Source: Nonomuraea antri
GTDB lineage: Bacteria; Actinomycetota; Actinomycetes; Streptosporangiales; Streptosporangiaceae
Direction of reading: 5' to 3'
DNA: 64,000 nucleotides
NCBI RefSeq assembly: GCF_013283785.1
Contig: NZ_JABCPZ010000007.1
Coordinates: 42,689 to 106,688 of the forward strand
Positions 7,368 to 15,921 of the stretch are shown here, one piece after another; the first letter of the stretch is position 1, and each line of letters begins with the position of its first letter. The notes beneath the pieces are model-generated. The model did no database searches. It was given only the letters and a program-made list of their open reading frames with translations, and was not told the DNA's origin. The translations under genes were made by a program, and so were the position numbers.

Positions 7368-10300
7368 ATGGACACGGCGCGGGCTCATGACGCGGTCATG
7401 TCGAGAGCACAGGAGCGCCTGTGGTTCCTCGACCGGCTCGCGAGCGGGGGCTCCTCCTACAACATCGCGGTCGCGGAACGGTTCACCGGACCGCTCGACG
7501 CCGCCGCCCTGCAAGGCGCCTTCACCGACCTGGTCGCCAGGCACGAGGCCCTGCGCACGGTGTTCCCCGAGTCCGGCGGCCGGCCCTCGGCCCGCGTGCG
7601 TCCGGCCGGGCCCGTCACCGTCGAGCGGCTCGACGCCACCGAGGACCGGCTGCCCGAACTGCTCGCCGAGCGCTCGAACCGCCCGTTCGACCTGGCAGAG
7701 GGCCCGCTGCTCCGGCTGAGCCTGCTGCGGCTCGGCCCCGCCGACCACGTCCTGCTGCTGGTGCTGCACCACATCATCGGCGACGCCTGGTCGCTGGAGC
7801 GGATCCTGTTCCCCGAGCTGTCCGCCCGTTACGCGGCCCACCTCGCCGGCGACCCGGCGCCGATGCCCGGGCAGGCGCGGCCGTACTCCGACTACGCCCG
7901 CCGCCAGCGCGAGCGCGACCACGACGCCGACCTCGACTTCTGGAGCGCCGACCTGGCCGGCGTGCCCGCGCTCGACCTGCCGCTCGACCGGCCGCGACCG
8001 GCCGCCCCCAGCGGCGCCGGCGGCCTGGTCATCCACCGGATGCCCATCGAGCTGTGGGAAGGGGTGCGCGAGCTGGCCAGGGCCGAGCGGTGCACGCCGT
8101 TCATGGTGATGCTGGCCGCCTACCAGACGCTGATGTCGCGCTACTCCGGCCAGGACGACTTCTGCGTCGGCGTGCCGATCGCCGGCCGCGAGGAGGTCGA
8201 CGACGAACAGGTCTTCGGCCCGTTCGTCAACACCCTCGCGCTGCGCGCCGACCTGGACGGCGACCCGACCGTACGCGACCTGGTCAAGCGGGTGCGCCGC
8301 AGGGTGCTGCGGTCGTTCGGGCACCGGGAGGTGCCCTTCGACGAGGTGGTCGGCGCGCTGCGCAGGCGCGGCGACGACGGGCAGCTCGTGCAGACCATGC
8401 TGAACCTGGACAACCCCGAAGAGGGCCTGGCCAACGGCACCGGGTCGCTCAACCTGACCGGGCTCGACCGCGTGCCCGTGGTCTCCGGCCTGGCTCCGGC
8501 CAAGTTCGACCTGGCCGTGGACGTCATCGTCTACCCGGCCCACCTGCAGTTCATCCTCACCTACAGCAGCGAGCTGTTCGAGCCCGCCACCGTCGAGCGG
8601 ATGGCCGGCCACCTGCGCCGCCTGCTGGAGGAGATGGTGGCGCGGCCCGGCGCCCGGCTGTCCGAGCTGGACATGCTCACCGCCGAGGAGTTCGCGCTCG
8701 TCCTGCCCGACCGGCTGGACGGGCTGATCGCCCAGCAGACCGCGCGCACCCCTGACGCGCCCGCCGTCGTCACCGGCGCGGGCGTGCTCACCTATGCCGA
8801 GCTCGACCGGCGCGCGGCGCTGCTGGCCGCCGAGCTCGATCTGCCTCCCGGCTCGCTGGTGGGGGTTCGCCTGCGAGCCGGGACGGAGGCCATGGTCGCG
8901 CTGCTGGCCGTGCTCAAGGCCGGCGCCGCCTACGTGCCGATCGACCCGTTCCAGCCCGAAGCCAGGACCCAGGTCATGCTGGACGGCTGCGCCGCGGTGA
9001 TCTCCGAGGACGGGATCACCCGCCTGCCCGGACGGGCGATCGAGGCCGGCGCCGCGTACGTGATCTACACCTCGGGCTCGACCGGGGTGCCGAAGGGCGT
9101 CGTGGTCGAGCATCGCACCGCCGCCCGGCTGGCCGCCTCCTTCCGCGACGCGCACGGGTTCGGCCCCGGCCAGCGGGTGCTCATGGTGCCGCCGCTGAGC
9201 TTCGACGCCTCGGTCGGCGACATCTTCCCCGCGCTCATCAGCGGCGCCGCGCTCGTCCTGCACCCGGACCCGGCCTCGCTCAGCGGCCCCGAGGTCCTGC
9301 GGCTCTGCGCCGACCTGGGCATCACCATGATCGACACGGCCAGCGCGCTCTGGCAGCAGTGGGTGGAGGACCTGTCAGGGCTCGGCCAGGCCGACATCGG
9401 GCCGCTGACCACGATGATGGTCGGCGGCGAGAGCGTGCCGATCGAGCGGCTGCGCGCCTGGGCCGAGCTGACCGGCGGCAAGGTGGCCTTCTACAACCAC
9501 TACGGGCCCACCGAGGCCACGGTGTGCGCGACCGTCTACCGCACGATCGACGGCGGCGAACTGCCCGGCCGCACCCACCTGCCGATCGGGCACGCCCTGC
9601 CGCACGTGCGCGCCTACGTCCTGGACCGGCACGGCAACCCGGCGCCGATCGGCGTGCCCGGCGAGCTCCACCTCGGCGGCGAGTGCGTGGCCAGGGGCTA
9701 CCTCGGACGGCCCGAGCAGACCGCCGAACGCTTCCTGTCCGACCCGTTCCTGCCCGGCGCCACCAGGTACGCCACCGGCGACCTGGTACGCCGCCACCCC
9801 GACGGAACACTCGACTTCCTCGGCCGCATCGACAGGCAGCTCAAGATCAACGGCGTGCGGATCGAGCCGGGCGAGGTGGAGAGCGCCTGCCTGGCACACC
9901 CCGGGGTGCGCGAGTGCGTGGTGACCGCCGTCGGCGGCCGCCTGGTCGCCTACCTCGTCGGAACCCCGCCGACCACGCTGAGCACGGCCGAGCTGCGCGG
10001 CTTCCTGGCCGACCGGCTGCCGCCCGCCATGGTGCCGACGGCGGCCGTCATGCTGGAGTCCGTCCCGCTGACCCCGCACGGCAAGGTCGACTTCCGCGCG
10101 CTGCCCGAGCCGGACGTCGCGTCCGTGCCGTACGAGAGCCCCAAGACCGCCACCGAGCAGGCCGTCGCGGACGTGTGGGCCGAGGTGCTGGGCGGCCGGG
10201 CCGGACGCTTCGACAACTTCTTCGACCTCGGCGGCCACTCGCTGCTCACGCCGCGCACGGTCACCAGGCTGGCCGAGGTGACCGGGGTCGAGGTGCCGCT

Positions 10301-11486
10301 GGCCACCTTCTTCGCCTGCGCGGACCTGGCCGAACTGGCCGCCGCCATCGACGGCCGGGCCCCGGCCGCGCCACCCGACCTGTACGGCGACGCCGTCCTG
10401 CCCGCGGACTTCGCCGTCGGCGCGGGACGGGTGCCGGCCCAGCTCCGGCGGGTCCTGCTCACCGGCGCGACCGGCTTCCTCGGCGCCCACCTGCTGGCCG
10501 ACCTCATGACCCGCACCCAGGCCACCGTCCACTGCCTGGTCAGGGGCGCCGACCCGGGCGAGCGGATCAGGCGCAACCTGGCGGCACACGGGCTGTGGCG
10601 GGAGGACTTCGCGGCCAGGATCGTCCCGGTTCCCGGTGACCTGAGCCGTGAGCTGCCCGGCCTGCCGTCCGAGCTGGACCTGATCCTGCACAACGGCGGG
10701 GCCGTCGACTTCACCCGTCCCTACGCCCGGCTGAAGCCCGCCAACGTGGACGGCACGCTGGCGATACTCCGCCTGGCCGCCCGCACGGCGACGCCCGTGC
10801 ACCTGGTCTCGACGCTCGGCGTGTACCTGACGCCGGGGGAACGGGTGGTGCGCGAAGGCGACCTGCTGCCCGACCCCGGGCACCTGCACCTGGGCTACGA
10901 CCAGAGCAAATGGGTGGCCGACCGGCTCGCGGCGGCGGCCAGGGAGACCGGGCTGCCGGTGGCGATCCACCGCCCGGCCAGGATCTCCGGCGACAGCCGC
11001 ACCGGACGCTCGGTCAAGGACGACTTCCTGGCCAGATTCTTCGCCACCTGCGCGCAGCTCGGATCGGTGCCGGCCGGCGAACACCTGGACATGGCGCCCG
11101 TCGACCACGTCGCCGCCGCCATCGGCCACCTGGCCAGGTCCGGCGCCGAGGGCGACTTCCACTACCACAACCCGCGCACGCTGGGCTCGGCCGAGCTCGC
11201 GCGCGGGCTGACCGAGCGCGGCATCCGGGTGCGCCTGGAGCCCGCCGACGCCTGGCGGGCCGAGGTGCGCCGCCGGCTGGCCGCGGGCGAGGAGCTGCCG
11301 CTGGCCGCCTTCCCCGCCTACTTCGCCGAGTACGGCGACGAGCGCGGCCCGAGCTTCGACTGCTCGGCCACCGCGTCCGTGCTGGCCGCGGCCGGGCTCG
11401 TCTGCCCGCCCGCGGACACCCTGCTCGGCGCCTACCTGGACGACCTGATCGACGCCGGTGTGCTGCAAGGAGCCCTTCGTGCCTAG
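7368..11486 (+). CDS. Single-module NRPS with terminal reductase (C-A-T-R)
   Basis: 1,372 residues. Condensation domain (about 10-430) with active HHIIGDAWS (His134, His135, Asp139), of the ordinary LCL look. Adenylation domain (about 445-930): VIYTSGSTGVPKG, NHYGPTEAT, YATGDLVR, GRIDRQLKINGVRIEPGEVE, PHGKVD. Carrier domain with phosphopantetheine Ser958 in FFDLGGHSLL. Terminal thioester-reductase domain (about 1025-1372) with NAD(P)-binding VLLTGATGFLGAHLL from 1029 and Tyr1177/Lys1181 in YDQSK. It condenses an incoming acyl or aminoacyl group with one amino acid and releases the product reductively as aldehyde or alcohol. By hand alignment to GrsA the pocket reads D-A-G-D-M-G-H-V-C-K; no substrate can be assigned. 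No loading partner is encoded nearby. Heads a five-gene operon. Confidence 0.92.
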   Translation: MDTARAHDAVMSRAQERLWFLDRLASGGSSYNIAVAERFTGPLDAAALQGAFTDLVARHEALRTVFPESGGRPSARVRPAGPVTVERLDATEDRLPELLAERSNRPFDLAEGPLLRLSLLRLGPADHVLLLVLHHIIGDAWSLERILFPELSARYAAHLAGDPAPMPGQARPYSDYARRQRERDHDADLDFWSADLAGVPALDLPLDRPRPAAPSGAGGLVIHRMPIELWEGVRELARAERCTPFMVMLAAYQTLMSRYSGQDDFCVGVPIAGREEVDDEQVFGPFVNTLALRADLDGDPTVRDLVKRVRRRVLRSFGHREVPFDEVVGALRRRGDDGQLVQTMLNLDNPEEGLANGTGSLNLTGLDRVPVVSGLAPAKFDLAVDVIVYPAHLQFILTYSSELFEPATVERMAGHLRRLLEEMVARPGARLSELDMLTAEEFALVLPDRLDGLIAQQTARTPDAPAVVTGAGVLTYAELDRRAALLAAELDLPPGSLVGVRLRAGTEAMVALLAVLKAGAAYVPIDPFQPEARTQVMLDGCAAVISEDGITRLPGRAIEAGAAYVIYTSGSTGVPKGVVVEHRTAARLAASFRDAHGFGPGQRVLMVPPLSFDASVGDIFPALISGAALVLHPDPASLSGPEVLRLCADLGITMIDTASALWQQWVEDLSGLGQADIGPLTTMMVGGESVPIERLRAWAELTGGKVAFYNHYGPTEATVCATVYRTIDGGELPGRTHLPIGHALPHVRAYVLDRHGNPAPIGVPGELHLGGECVARGYLGRPEQTAERFLSDPFLPGATRYATGDLVRRHPDGTLDFLGRIDRQLKINGVRIEPGEVESACLAHPGVRECVVTAVGGRLVAYLVGTPPTTLSTAELRGFLADRLPPAMVPTAAVMLESVPLTPHGKVDFRALPEPDVASVPYESPKTATEQAVADVWAEVLGGRAGRFDNFFDLGGHSLLTPRTVTRLAEVTGVEVPLATFFACADLAELAAAIDGRAPAAPPDLYGDAVLPADFAVGAGRVPAQLRRVLLTGATGFLGAHLLADLMTRTQATVHCLVRGADPGERIRRNLAAHGLWREDFAARIVPVPGDLSRELPGLPSELDLILHNGGAVDFTRPYARLKPANVDGTLAILRLAARTATPVHLVSTLGVYLTPGERVVREGDLLPDPGHLHLGYDQSKWVADRLAAAARETGLPVAIHRPARISGDSRTGRSVKDDFLARFFATCAQLGSVPAGEHLDMAPVDHVAAAIGHLARSGAEGDFHYHNPRTLGSAELARGLTERGIRVRLEPADAWRAEVRRRLAAGEELPLAAFPAYFAEYGDERGPSFDCSATASVLAAAGLVCPPADTLLGAYLDDLIDAGVLQGALRA

Positions 11487-12789
11487 AACGTTCACGGTGA
11501 TCTGGTCGTCCCAGCTCCTGTCGATCATCACCTCCAGCGTCACCGGGTTCGTCCTGGGCGTCTGGGTCTTCCAGCGGACCGGCTCGGCCACCCAGTTCGT
11601 GACGATCACGCTCTGCGCGATCCTGCCCGAGGTGCTGTTCGCGCCGCTGGCGGGCTCGCTGGCCGACCGGTGGGACAGGCGCAAGCTGATGATGGGGGCC
11701 GACCTGGGCGCCGCCCTGACCACCGGCGCGCTGGCCCTGCTGCTCGTCACGGGCGAGCCGCAGGTCTGGCACATCTACCTCATCACCGCCGTCGGCGCGG
11801 TCTTCGGCACCGCGCAGATGGCGGCCTACCACTCGATGATGCCGCTGCTCGTGCCGAAGGAGCAGCTCGGCAGGGCCAACGGCATGATGCAGGTGGCCGA
11901 CGCCGTCCGCATCGCCGCGCCGCTGCTGGCGGGCACGCTGCTGGTGGGCGTCGGCATGACCGGCGTGGTCGTCATCGACCTGGTGGCTTTCCTGGTCTCG
12001 CGCGTGGTGCTGCACCTGGTGCCGCTGCCGAGCGCGGTGACCAGGCCGGGCGAGGGCAGGCCGGCCGAGCCGTGGCTGCGCGACCTGGCCTTCGGCATCA
12101 GGTACCTGCGGGCCAGGCAGGGGTTGCTCTGGCTGGTCGGGCTGCTGGCCGCGTACAACCTGTTCTTCGGCATGGCGGGCGTGCTCGTCCAGCCGCTGAT
12201 CCTCTCCTTCGGCTCGGCCGCCGTGCTCGGCGCGCTCATGGCCGCGGGCGGGGCGGGCGTGTTCGTCGGCGGCCTGGTGCTGAGCGCCTGGGGCGGGCCC
12301 AAGCAGCGGGTGCGCGGCCTGCTCGGCTTCATGGCCGCGGGCGGCGCGCTGCTCGCCGCGCACAGCCTCAGCCCGTCGGCCGCGCTGATCGCCGTGGTCG
12401 CGCCCGCCTTCCTGTTCACGCTGCCGTTCGTCCAGGGGACCGGAATCACGATCCTCCAGCTCAAGACCCCACCGGACGAGCTGGGCCGGGTGCTCAGCAC
12501 GGTCCGGATGGTCACCCAGGCCGCGACCGTGCTCACCTACCTGGCCGCGGGCCCGCTCGCCGACCAGGTGTTCGAACCGATGCTGGCGCCCGGCGGCCTG
12601 CTGGCCGGCAGCGTCGGCGAGCTGATCGGCACCGGGCCCGGCCGCGGCATCGCCCTGATCTTCATCATCGCCGGCGCCGGGCTGCTCGTGCTCGCGCCGT
12701 TGGCCTATCTCCAGCCCCGCCTGCGGCGGGTGGAGACGGAACTACCCGACATCGAGGAGCCCTCCGATGCCGCTGTATCTCGATCCTGA
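11479..12789 (+). CDS. MFS exporter (EntS-like)
   Basis: GTG start at 11479, 8 bases inside the NRPS gene and preceded by AAGGAG at ideal spacing, giving 436 residues; an in-frame ATG at 11458 has no such site. About twelve membrane segments. The loop motif LAGSLADRWDRRKLMMGADL between segments 2 and 3 and ELGRVLSTVRMVTQAATV near the end are typical of the EntS/MFS_3 family of siderophore and drug exporters. Its overlap with the NRPS and with the methyltransferase gene (23 bases) places it in the biosynthetic operon, so it most likely exports the product and gives self-protection. Confidence 0.85.
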   Translation: MPRTFTVIWSSQLLSIITSSVTGFVLGVWVFQRTGSATQFVTITLCAILPEVLFAPLAGSLADRWDRRKLMMGADLGAALTTGALALLLVTGEPQVWHIYLITAVGAVFGTAQMAAYHSMMPLLVPKEQLGRANGMMQVADAVRIAAPLLAGTLLVGVGMTGVVVIDLVAFLVSRVVLHLVPLPSAVTRPGEGRPAEPWLRDLAFGIRYLRARQGLLWLVGLLAAYNLFFGMAGVLVQPLILSFGSAAVLGALMAAGGAGVFVGGLVLSAWGGPKQRVRGLLGFMAAGGALLAAHSLSPSAALIAVVAPAFLFTLPFVQGTGITILQLKTPPDELGRVLSTVRMVTQAATVLTYLAAGPLADQVFEPMLAPGGLLAGSVGELIGTGPGRGIALIFIIAGAGLLVLAPLAYLQPRLRRVETELPDIEEPSDAAVSRS

Positions 12790-13816
12790 CGCACTACACA
12801 CCTTCCGCGATCTCAACCAAGGCCCGGGCGCCATGCTCGACCTGATCGGCGCCATGGCCTTCCGCGCCGCGGGGACGGCCCAGCGGCTCGGCCTGTTCGA
12901 GGTCGTCGCCGCCGGACCCATGAGCGCCGCGGCGCTGGCCGGGAAACTCGGCGTCCCCGAGCAGCCACTGACCGTCCTGCTCGACGCGCTCACCGGCTTC
13001 GGCTACCTGGAGCGGACCGGCGAACAGTACGCCGCCGGACCCGCGGCCAGCCCGTGGCTCGACAGGAACGCCGGCGGCGGGTTCGCGCCCGCGCTGGCCG
13101 TCTGGCACGACCTGATCGGCGAGCTGTGGACCGGCCTGGAGCACGCGGTACGCACCGGCCGGCCGCGCGAGCCCTACTACCCGTGGCTGGAACGGCGGCC
13201 CGGCACCCTGCGCGACTTCCAGACCATGCTCGCAGGACTGGCCTGGATGCTCGCCCCCGCCGTGGTCAAGGCGGCGCCGCCGGTGCGCGGCAGCCTGCTG
13301 GACATCGGGGGCGGTCACGCGATCTACAGCCTCGCCTTCTGCCGGGCCGCCGCCGACCTGACCGCCACCGTCGTGGACCTGCCAGGCGCGCTGGAGCAGG
13401 GCCGCGCGCACGTGGCGGACGCCGGTCTGGCCGACCGGGTCCGGCTGGTGCCCGGTGACCTGGCCGACCCCATCGAGGGTCGGCACGACGCGGTGCTGCT
13501 GTTCAACGTCGTCCACGGTCTCGACCCCTCGGCCAACGCCGACCTGTTCGAGCGGGTCTTCGCCGCGCTGCGCCCCGGCGGCGTGGTGCTCGTCCTGGAG
13601 CCCTTCGCCGACCCGCCGGCCGGGACCGGCGGGCACGACGCGGCCTTCCTCGGCGGTTTCAGCCTCAACCTGGCCGCCACTCAGGGCGGGCGGCTCTACG
13701 CCTTCGACGAGGTCGCCGGATGGGCGTCCGCGGCGGGACTGACCGGACTCGAACGGCTCGCGCTCGACGCGCCCAGCACCGACGAACTGCTCGTGGCCAG
13801 GCGGGAGGCGCAGTGA
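12767..13816 (+). CDS. SAM-dependent methyltransferase (plant-OMT/Methyltransf_2 type)
   Basis: 349 residues. An N-terminal winged-helix dimerisation domain (about 15-95: AQRLGLFEVVAAG, ALAGKLGVPE, GYLERTGEQYAAG) precedes a Rossmann domain with the SAM motif LLDIGGGHAIYSLAF (177-191), an acidic VVDLPGALEQ and LLFNVVHGL. This layout covers small-molecule O-methyltransferases and also the C-methyltransferases that act on 3-hydroxykynurenine or 3-hydroxyanthranilate in sibiromycin and actinomycin pathways. With a KMO-like gene overlapping its stop, methylation of a hydroxylated aryl amino acid is a reasonable guess. GAGGAG lies upstream of ATG 12767. Confidence 0.85.
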   Translation: MPLYLDPDALHTFRDLNQGPGAMLDLIGAMAFRAAGTAQRLGLFEVVAAGPMSAAALAGKLGVPEQPLTVLLDALTGFGYLERTGEQYAAGPAASPWLDRNAGGGFAPALAVWHDLIGELWTGLEHAVRTGRPREPYYPWLERRPGTLRDFQTMLAGLAWMLAPAVVKAAPPVRGSLLDIGGGHAIYSLAFCRAAADLTATVVDLPGALEQGRAHVADAGLADRVRLVPGDLADPIEGRHDAVLLFNVVHGLDPSANADLFERVFAALRPGGVVLVLEPFADPPAGTGGHDAAFLGGFSLNLAATQGGRLYAFDEVAGWASAAGLTGLERLALDAPSTDELLVARREAQ

Positions 13817-15042
13817 AGATCGCAATCGTGGGCGCCGGGCCCGCGGGCAGCCTGCTCGCCTGCTACCTGGCCAAGGGCGGCCACCGCGTGGACGTCTACG
13901 AGCGGCGCTCCGACCCCCGCGGCCACGACGACGCCGAGGGCCGCTCGATCAACCTCGGCCTGTCGGCCCGCGGCGTGCGCGCGCTGACGGACGTCGGCCT
14001 CATGTCCGAGATCTGGCCGCTGACCGTGCCGATGCGCGGCAGGGCCGTGCACACGCCCGACGGGCACGTGTCGTTCCACCCGTACGGCACCAGGCAGGAG
14101 GAGATCCTGCACTCGATCCGCCGCCGCGACCTGGTCGTCAGCCTGATCAGGCACGCGAGCGCGGCCGGTGTCACCTTCCACTTCGACACCCCGCTCACCG
14201 ACCTGCCGGAAGGGGACGCGGTCGTCGGCGCCGACGGCGCGTTCTCCACGGTCAGGACGCTGATGCAGCGCACCGTCAGGGCCGACTTCCGCCAGGAGTT
14301 CCTGCCCTGGGGGTACAAGGAGCTGACCATCCCGCGCGTGCCCTCGCACCACGAGGCGCTGCACGTGTGGCCGGGCGGCGACGACGGCCTCATCGTCACC
14401 CACCCCAACCTGGACGGCTCCGCCACCGCGACGCTGTTCCTGCCCTACGAGCGGTTCGCCGAGATCACCGACCCCGAGGCGTTCTTCGCCCGCCGCTTCC
14501 CCGACGCCCTCGATCTCATCCCCGACCTGGCCAAGGAGTACGCCGAGCGGCCCGTGGGGCACCTCGTCTCGGTCCGCACCGCGCCCTGGCACCACGAGGG
14601 GCGGATCGTGCTCATCGGCGACGCCGCCCACGCCGTCTACCCCTTCTACGGCCAGGGCATGAACTCCGCGCTGGAGGACTGCACCGTGCTCGACGCCTGC
14701 GTGGCCGAGCACGGCGACGACCTGGCCGCCGCCTTCGCCGAGTTCGAGCGCCGCCGCCGTCCGCACACCGACGTGCTGGACGAGCTGTCCAGGCAGAACT
14801 TCGTCGAGCTGCGCGAGCGGGTGCGCTCGCCGCTGCACGCCGCGCGCAAGCGCGCCGACCTCATGCTGGCCCGGGCCTTCCCCGGCCGCTGGGTCCCCCT
14901 CTACACGATGGTCTCCCACACCACCACGCCCTACGCCGACGCGCTCGCCCGAGCCGAGCGGCAGGACGCCGTCCTTCGCTGGGCCGCCCTGGGCGGCGCC
15001 GGGCTCGCCGCGATCGCCATGCTCGCCAGGAAGGTCCGCTAA
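13813..15042 (+). CDS. Kynurenine 3-monooxygenase-like FAD hydroxylase
   Basis: 409 residues from the GTG overlapping the methyltransferase stop (GTGA), with GGGAGG upstream. FAD site IVGAGPAG (5-12), second FAD motif IGDAAHAVYPFYGQGMNSAL (about 265-285), then a tail with QNFVELRERV and YTMVSHTTTPYADAL. The segment EGRSINLGLSARGVRAL and the PFYGQGMN/LEDC run are characteristic of kynurenine 3-monooxygenase rather than generic aromatic hydroxylases. KMO hydroxylates L-kynurenine to 3-hydroxykynurenine using NADPH and oxygen. The last 20 residues (WAALGGAGLAAIAMLARKVR) form a hydrophobic tail that may anchor it to the membrane. No tryptophan dioxygenase or kynureninase gene is in the window, so the true substrate is open. 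Confidence 0.85.
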   Translation: MKIAIVGAGPAGSLLACYLAKGGHRVDVYERRSDPRGHDDAEGRSINLGLSARGVRALTDVGLMSEIWPLTVPMRGRAVHTPDGHVSFHPYGTRQEEILHSIRRRDLVVSLIRHASAAGVTFHFDTPLTDLPEGDAVVGADGAFSTVRTLMQRTVRADFRQEFLPWGYKELTIPRVPSHHEALHVWPGGDDGLIVTHPNLDGSATATLFLPYERFAEITDPEAFFARRFPDALDLIPDLAKEYAERPVGHLVSVRTAPWHHEGRIVLIGDAAHAVYPFYGQGMNSALEDCTVLDACVAEHGDDLAAAFAEFERRRRPHTDVLDELSRQNFVELRERVRSPLHAARKRADLMLARAFPGRWVPLYTMVSHTTTPYADALARAERQDAVLRWAALGGAGLAAIAMLARKVR

Positions 15043-15047
15043 GAACC

Positions 15048-15701
15048 ATGCTCACGGATCACACCGACCCCTCACGTGTGCTGATCGAACTGTCCGACCT
15101 CGACGGCGACGACGAGATCGTCAAGTTGTACGGCGAACCGCTGCGTCACATCGTGACCTGGGCGCGTACGTACCTGACCCGCCCGCATCCCGAACTCGGC
15201 AGGAAGGGACCCGTGTGTCCCTACGCCCAGACCTCGCTCGACAAGGGCACCTTCTACCTGGCCGTCTGCCGCGGTGAGCCGACGGTGGCCGACCTGACCG
15301 GCCTGCTGGCCGGATACCGCGCGTGGTTCCAGCGGCTGGTCAGCCCCGAGGGGGTGTCGCCGCAGTTCCGCACGATCCTGGTCCTGGTGCCCGACCTGCC
15401 CGACGACGAGGCCGCGGCGGTGATCGACGCGGCCCAGCTCGAGTTGAAGACCGACTACGTCCGGGCCGGCCTGATGATCGGCGAGTTCTACCCGGGGCCG
15501 CCGCCCAAGGCCGGGCTGTGGAACACCGACTTCAGGCCGCTGGGCAGCCCGGTGCCGCTGCTGGCGATCAGGCACATGGTGGCCAGCGACTTCCCGTTCC
15601 TGAAGGACGACCCGGAGCAGACCGCCGCCTATCTGGAGCGCTTCGGCGACCGCCCGCCGGCCGTGCTCAGGGAGGCGATAGCCGCCGTCCGGCCGGGCTG
15701 A
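15048..15701 (+). CDS. DUF6875-like protein of the NRPS operon
   Basis: 217 residues, starting 5 bases after the KMO-like stop. I recognise it only as resembling the DUF6875 group. Visible marks are GPVCPYAQTSLDKGTFYLAV (54-73, one conserved Cys57), LMIGEFYPGPPPKAGLW, and PLGSPVPLLAIRHMVASDFPFL near the C-terminus. No signal peptide, membrane segment, nucleotide-binding or metal motif. Position at the end of the operon, before a strong terminator, says it belongs to the biosynthetic unit, as tailoring enzyme or accessory factor. No function is known to me. Confidence 0.7.
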   Translation: MLTDHTDPSRVLIELSDLDGDDEIVKLYGEPLRHIVTWARTYLTRPHPELGRKGPVCPYAQTSLDKGTFYLAVCRGEPTVADLTGLLAGYRAWFQRLVSPEGVSPQFRTILVLVPDLPDDEAAAVIDAAQLELKTDYVRAGLMIGEFYPGPPPKAGLWNTDFRPLGSPVPLLAIRHMVASDFPFLKDDPEQTAAYLERFGDRPPAVLREAIAAVRPG

Positions 15702-15729
15702 CCGGCCGCACCGCCGGGGCCGTCACATC

Positions 15730-15764
15730 GCGCCGCCGCCGTCCGACGAGGACGGCGGCGGCGC
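15730..15764 (+). terminator. Terminator of the NRPS operon
   Basis: Perfect 15-bp GC stem (15730-15744 with 15750-15764), 5-base loop GACGA, followed by TTTC. Lies 28 bases after the DUF6875 stop and separates the biosynthetic operon from the sugar transporter. Confidence 0.88.
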
Positions 15765-15806
15765 TTTCGCATTCCCGGCCGGCCGCCGACAGTGCGTTTC
15801 TGGATT

Positions 15807-15883
15807 GTTACCGGAAACAACAAACTCCGGACCTGGAGGGTCTTCCAAAGCAGGCCGCAGCGGAATACGTTGCCGCAAACAAC
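15807..15883. promoter_or_regulatory. Two operator-like direct repeats upstream of the sugar ABC operon
   Basis: GTTACCGGAAACAAC (15807-15821) and GTTGCCGCAAACAAC (15869-15883) match at 13 of 15 positions and are 62 bases apart, start to start. The first also pairs with GTTTCTGG at 15796-15803. The operon encodes its own ROK-family regulator, the likely ligand-responsive repressor for these sites. The downstream copy ends 38 bases before the start codon, so blocking of transcription is plausible. Confidence 0.6.
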
Positions 15884-15921
15884 ATTCATCCGGGCCCCTC
15901 CGGAAGAAAGGACCCTGCACC

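Noticed and set aside
7368..15701. Calling the NRPS operon a pyrrolobenzodiazepine cluster
   Set aside because: The anthranilate A-T module, kynureninase and dioxygenase are missing and the adenylation residues do not look like proline.
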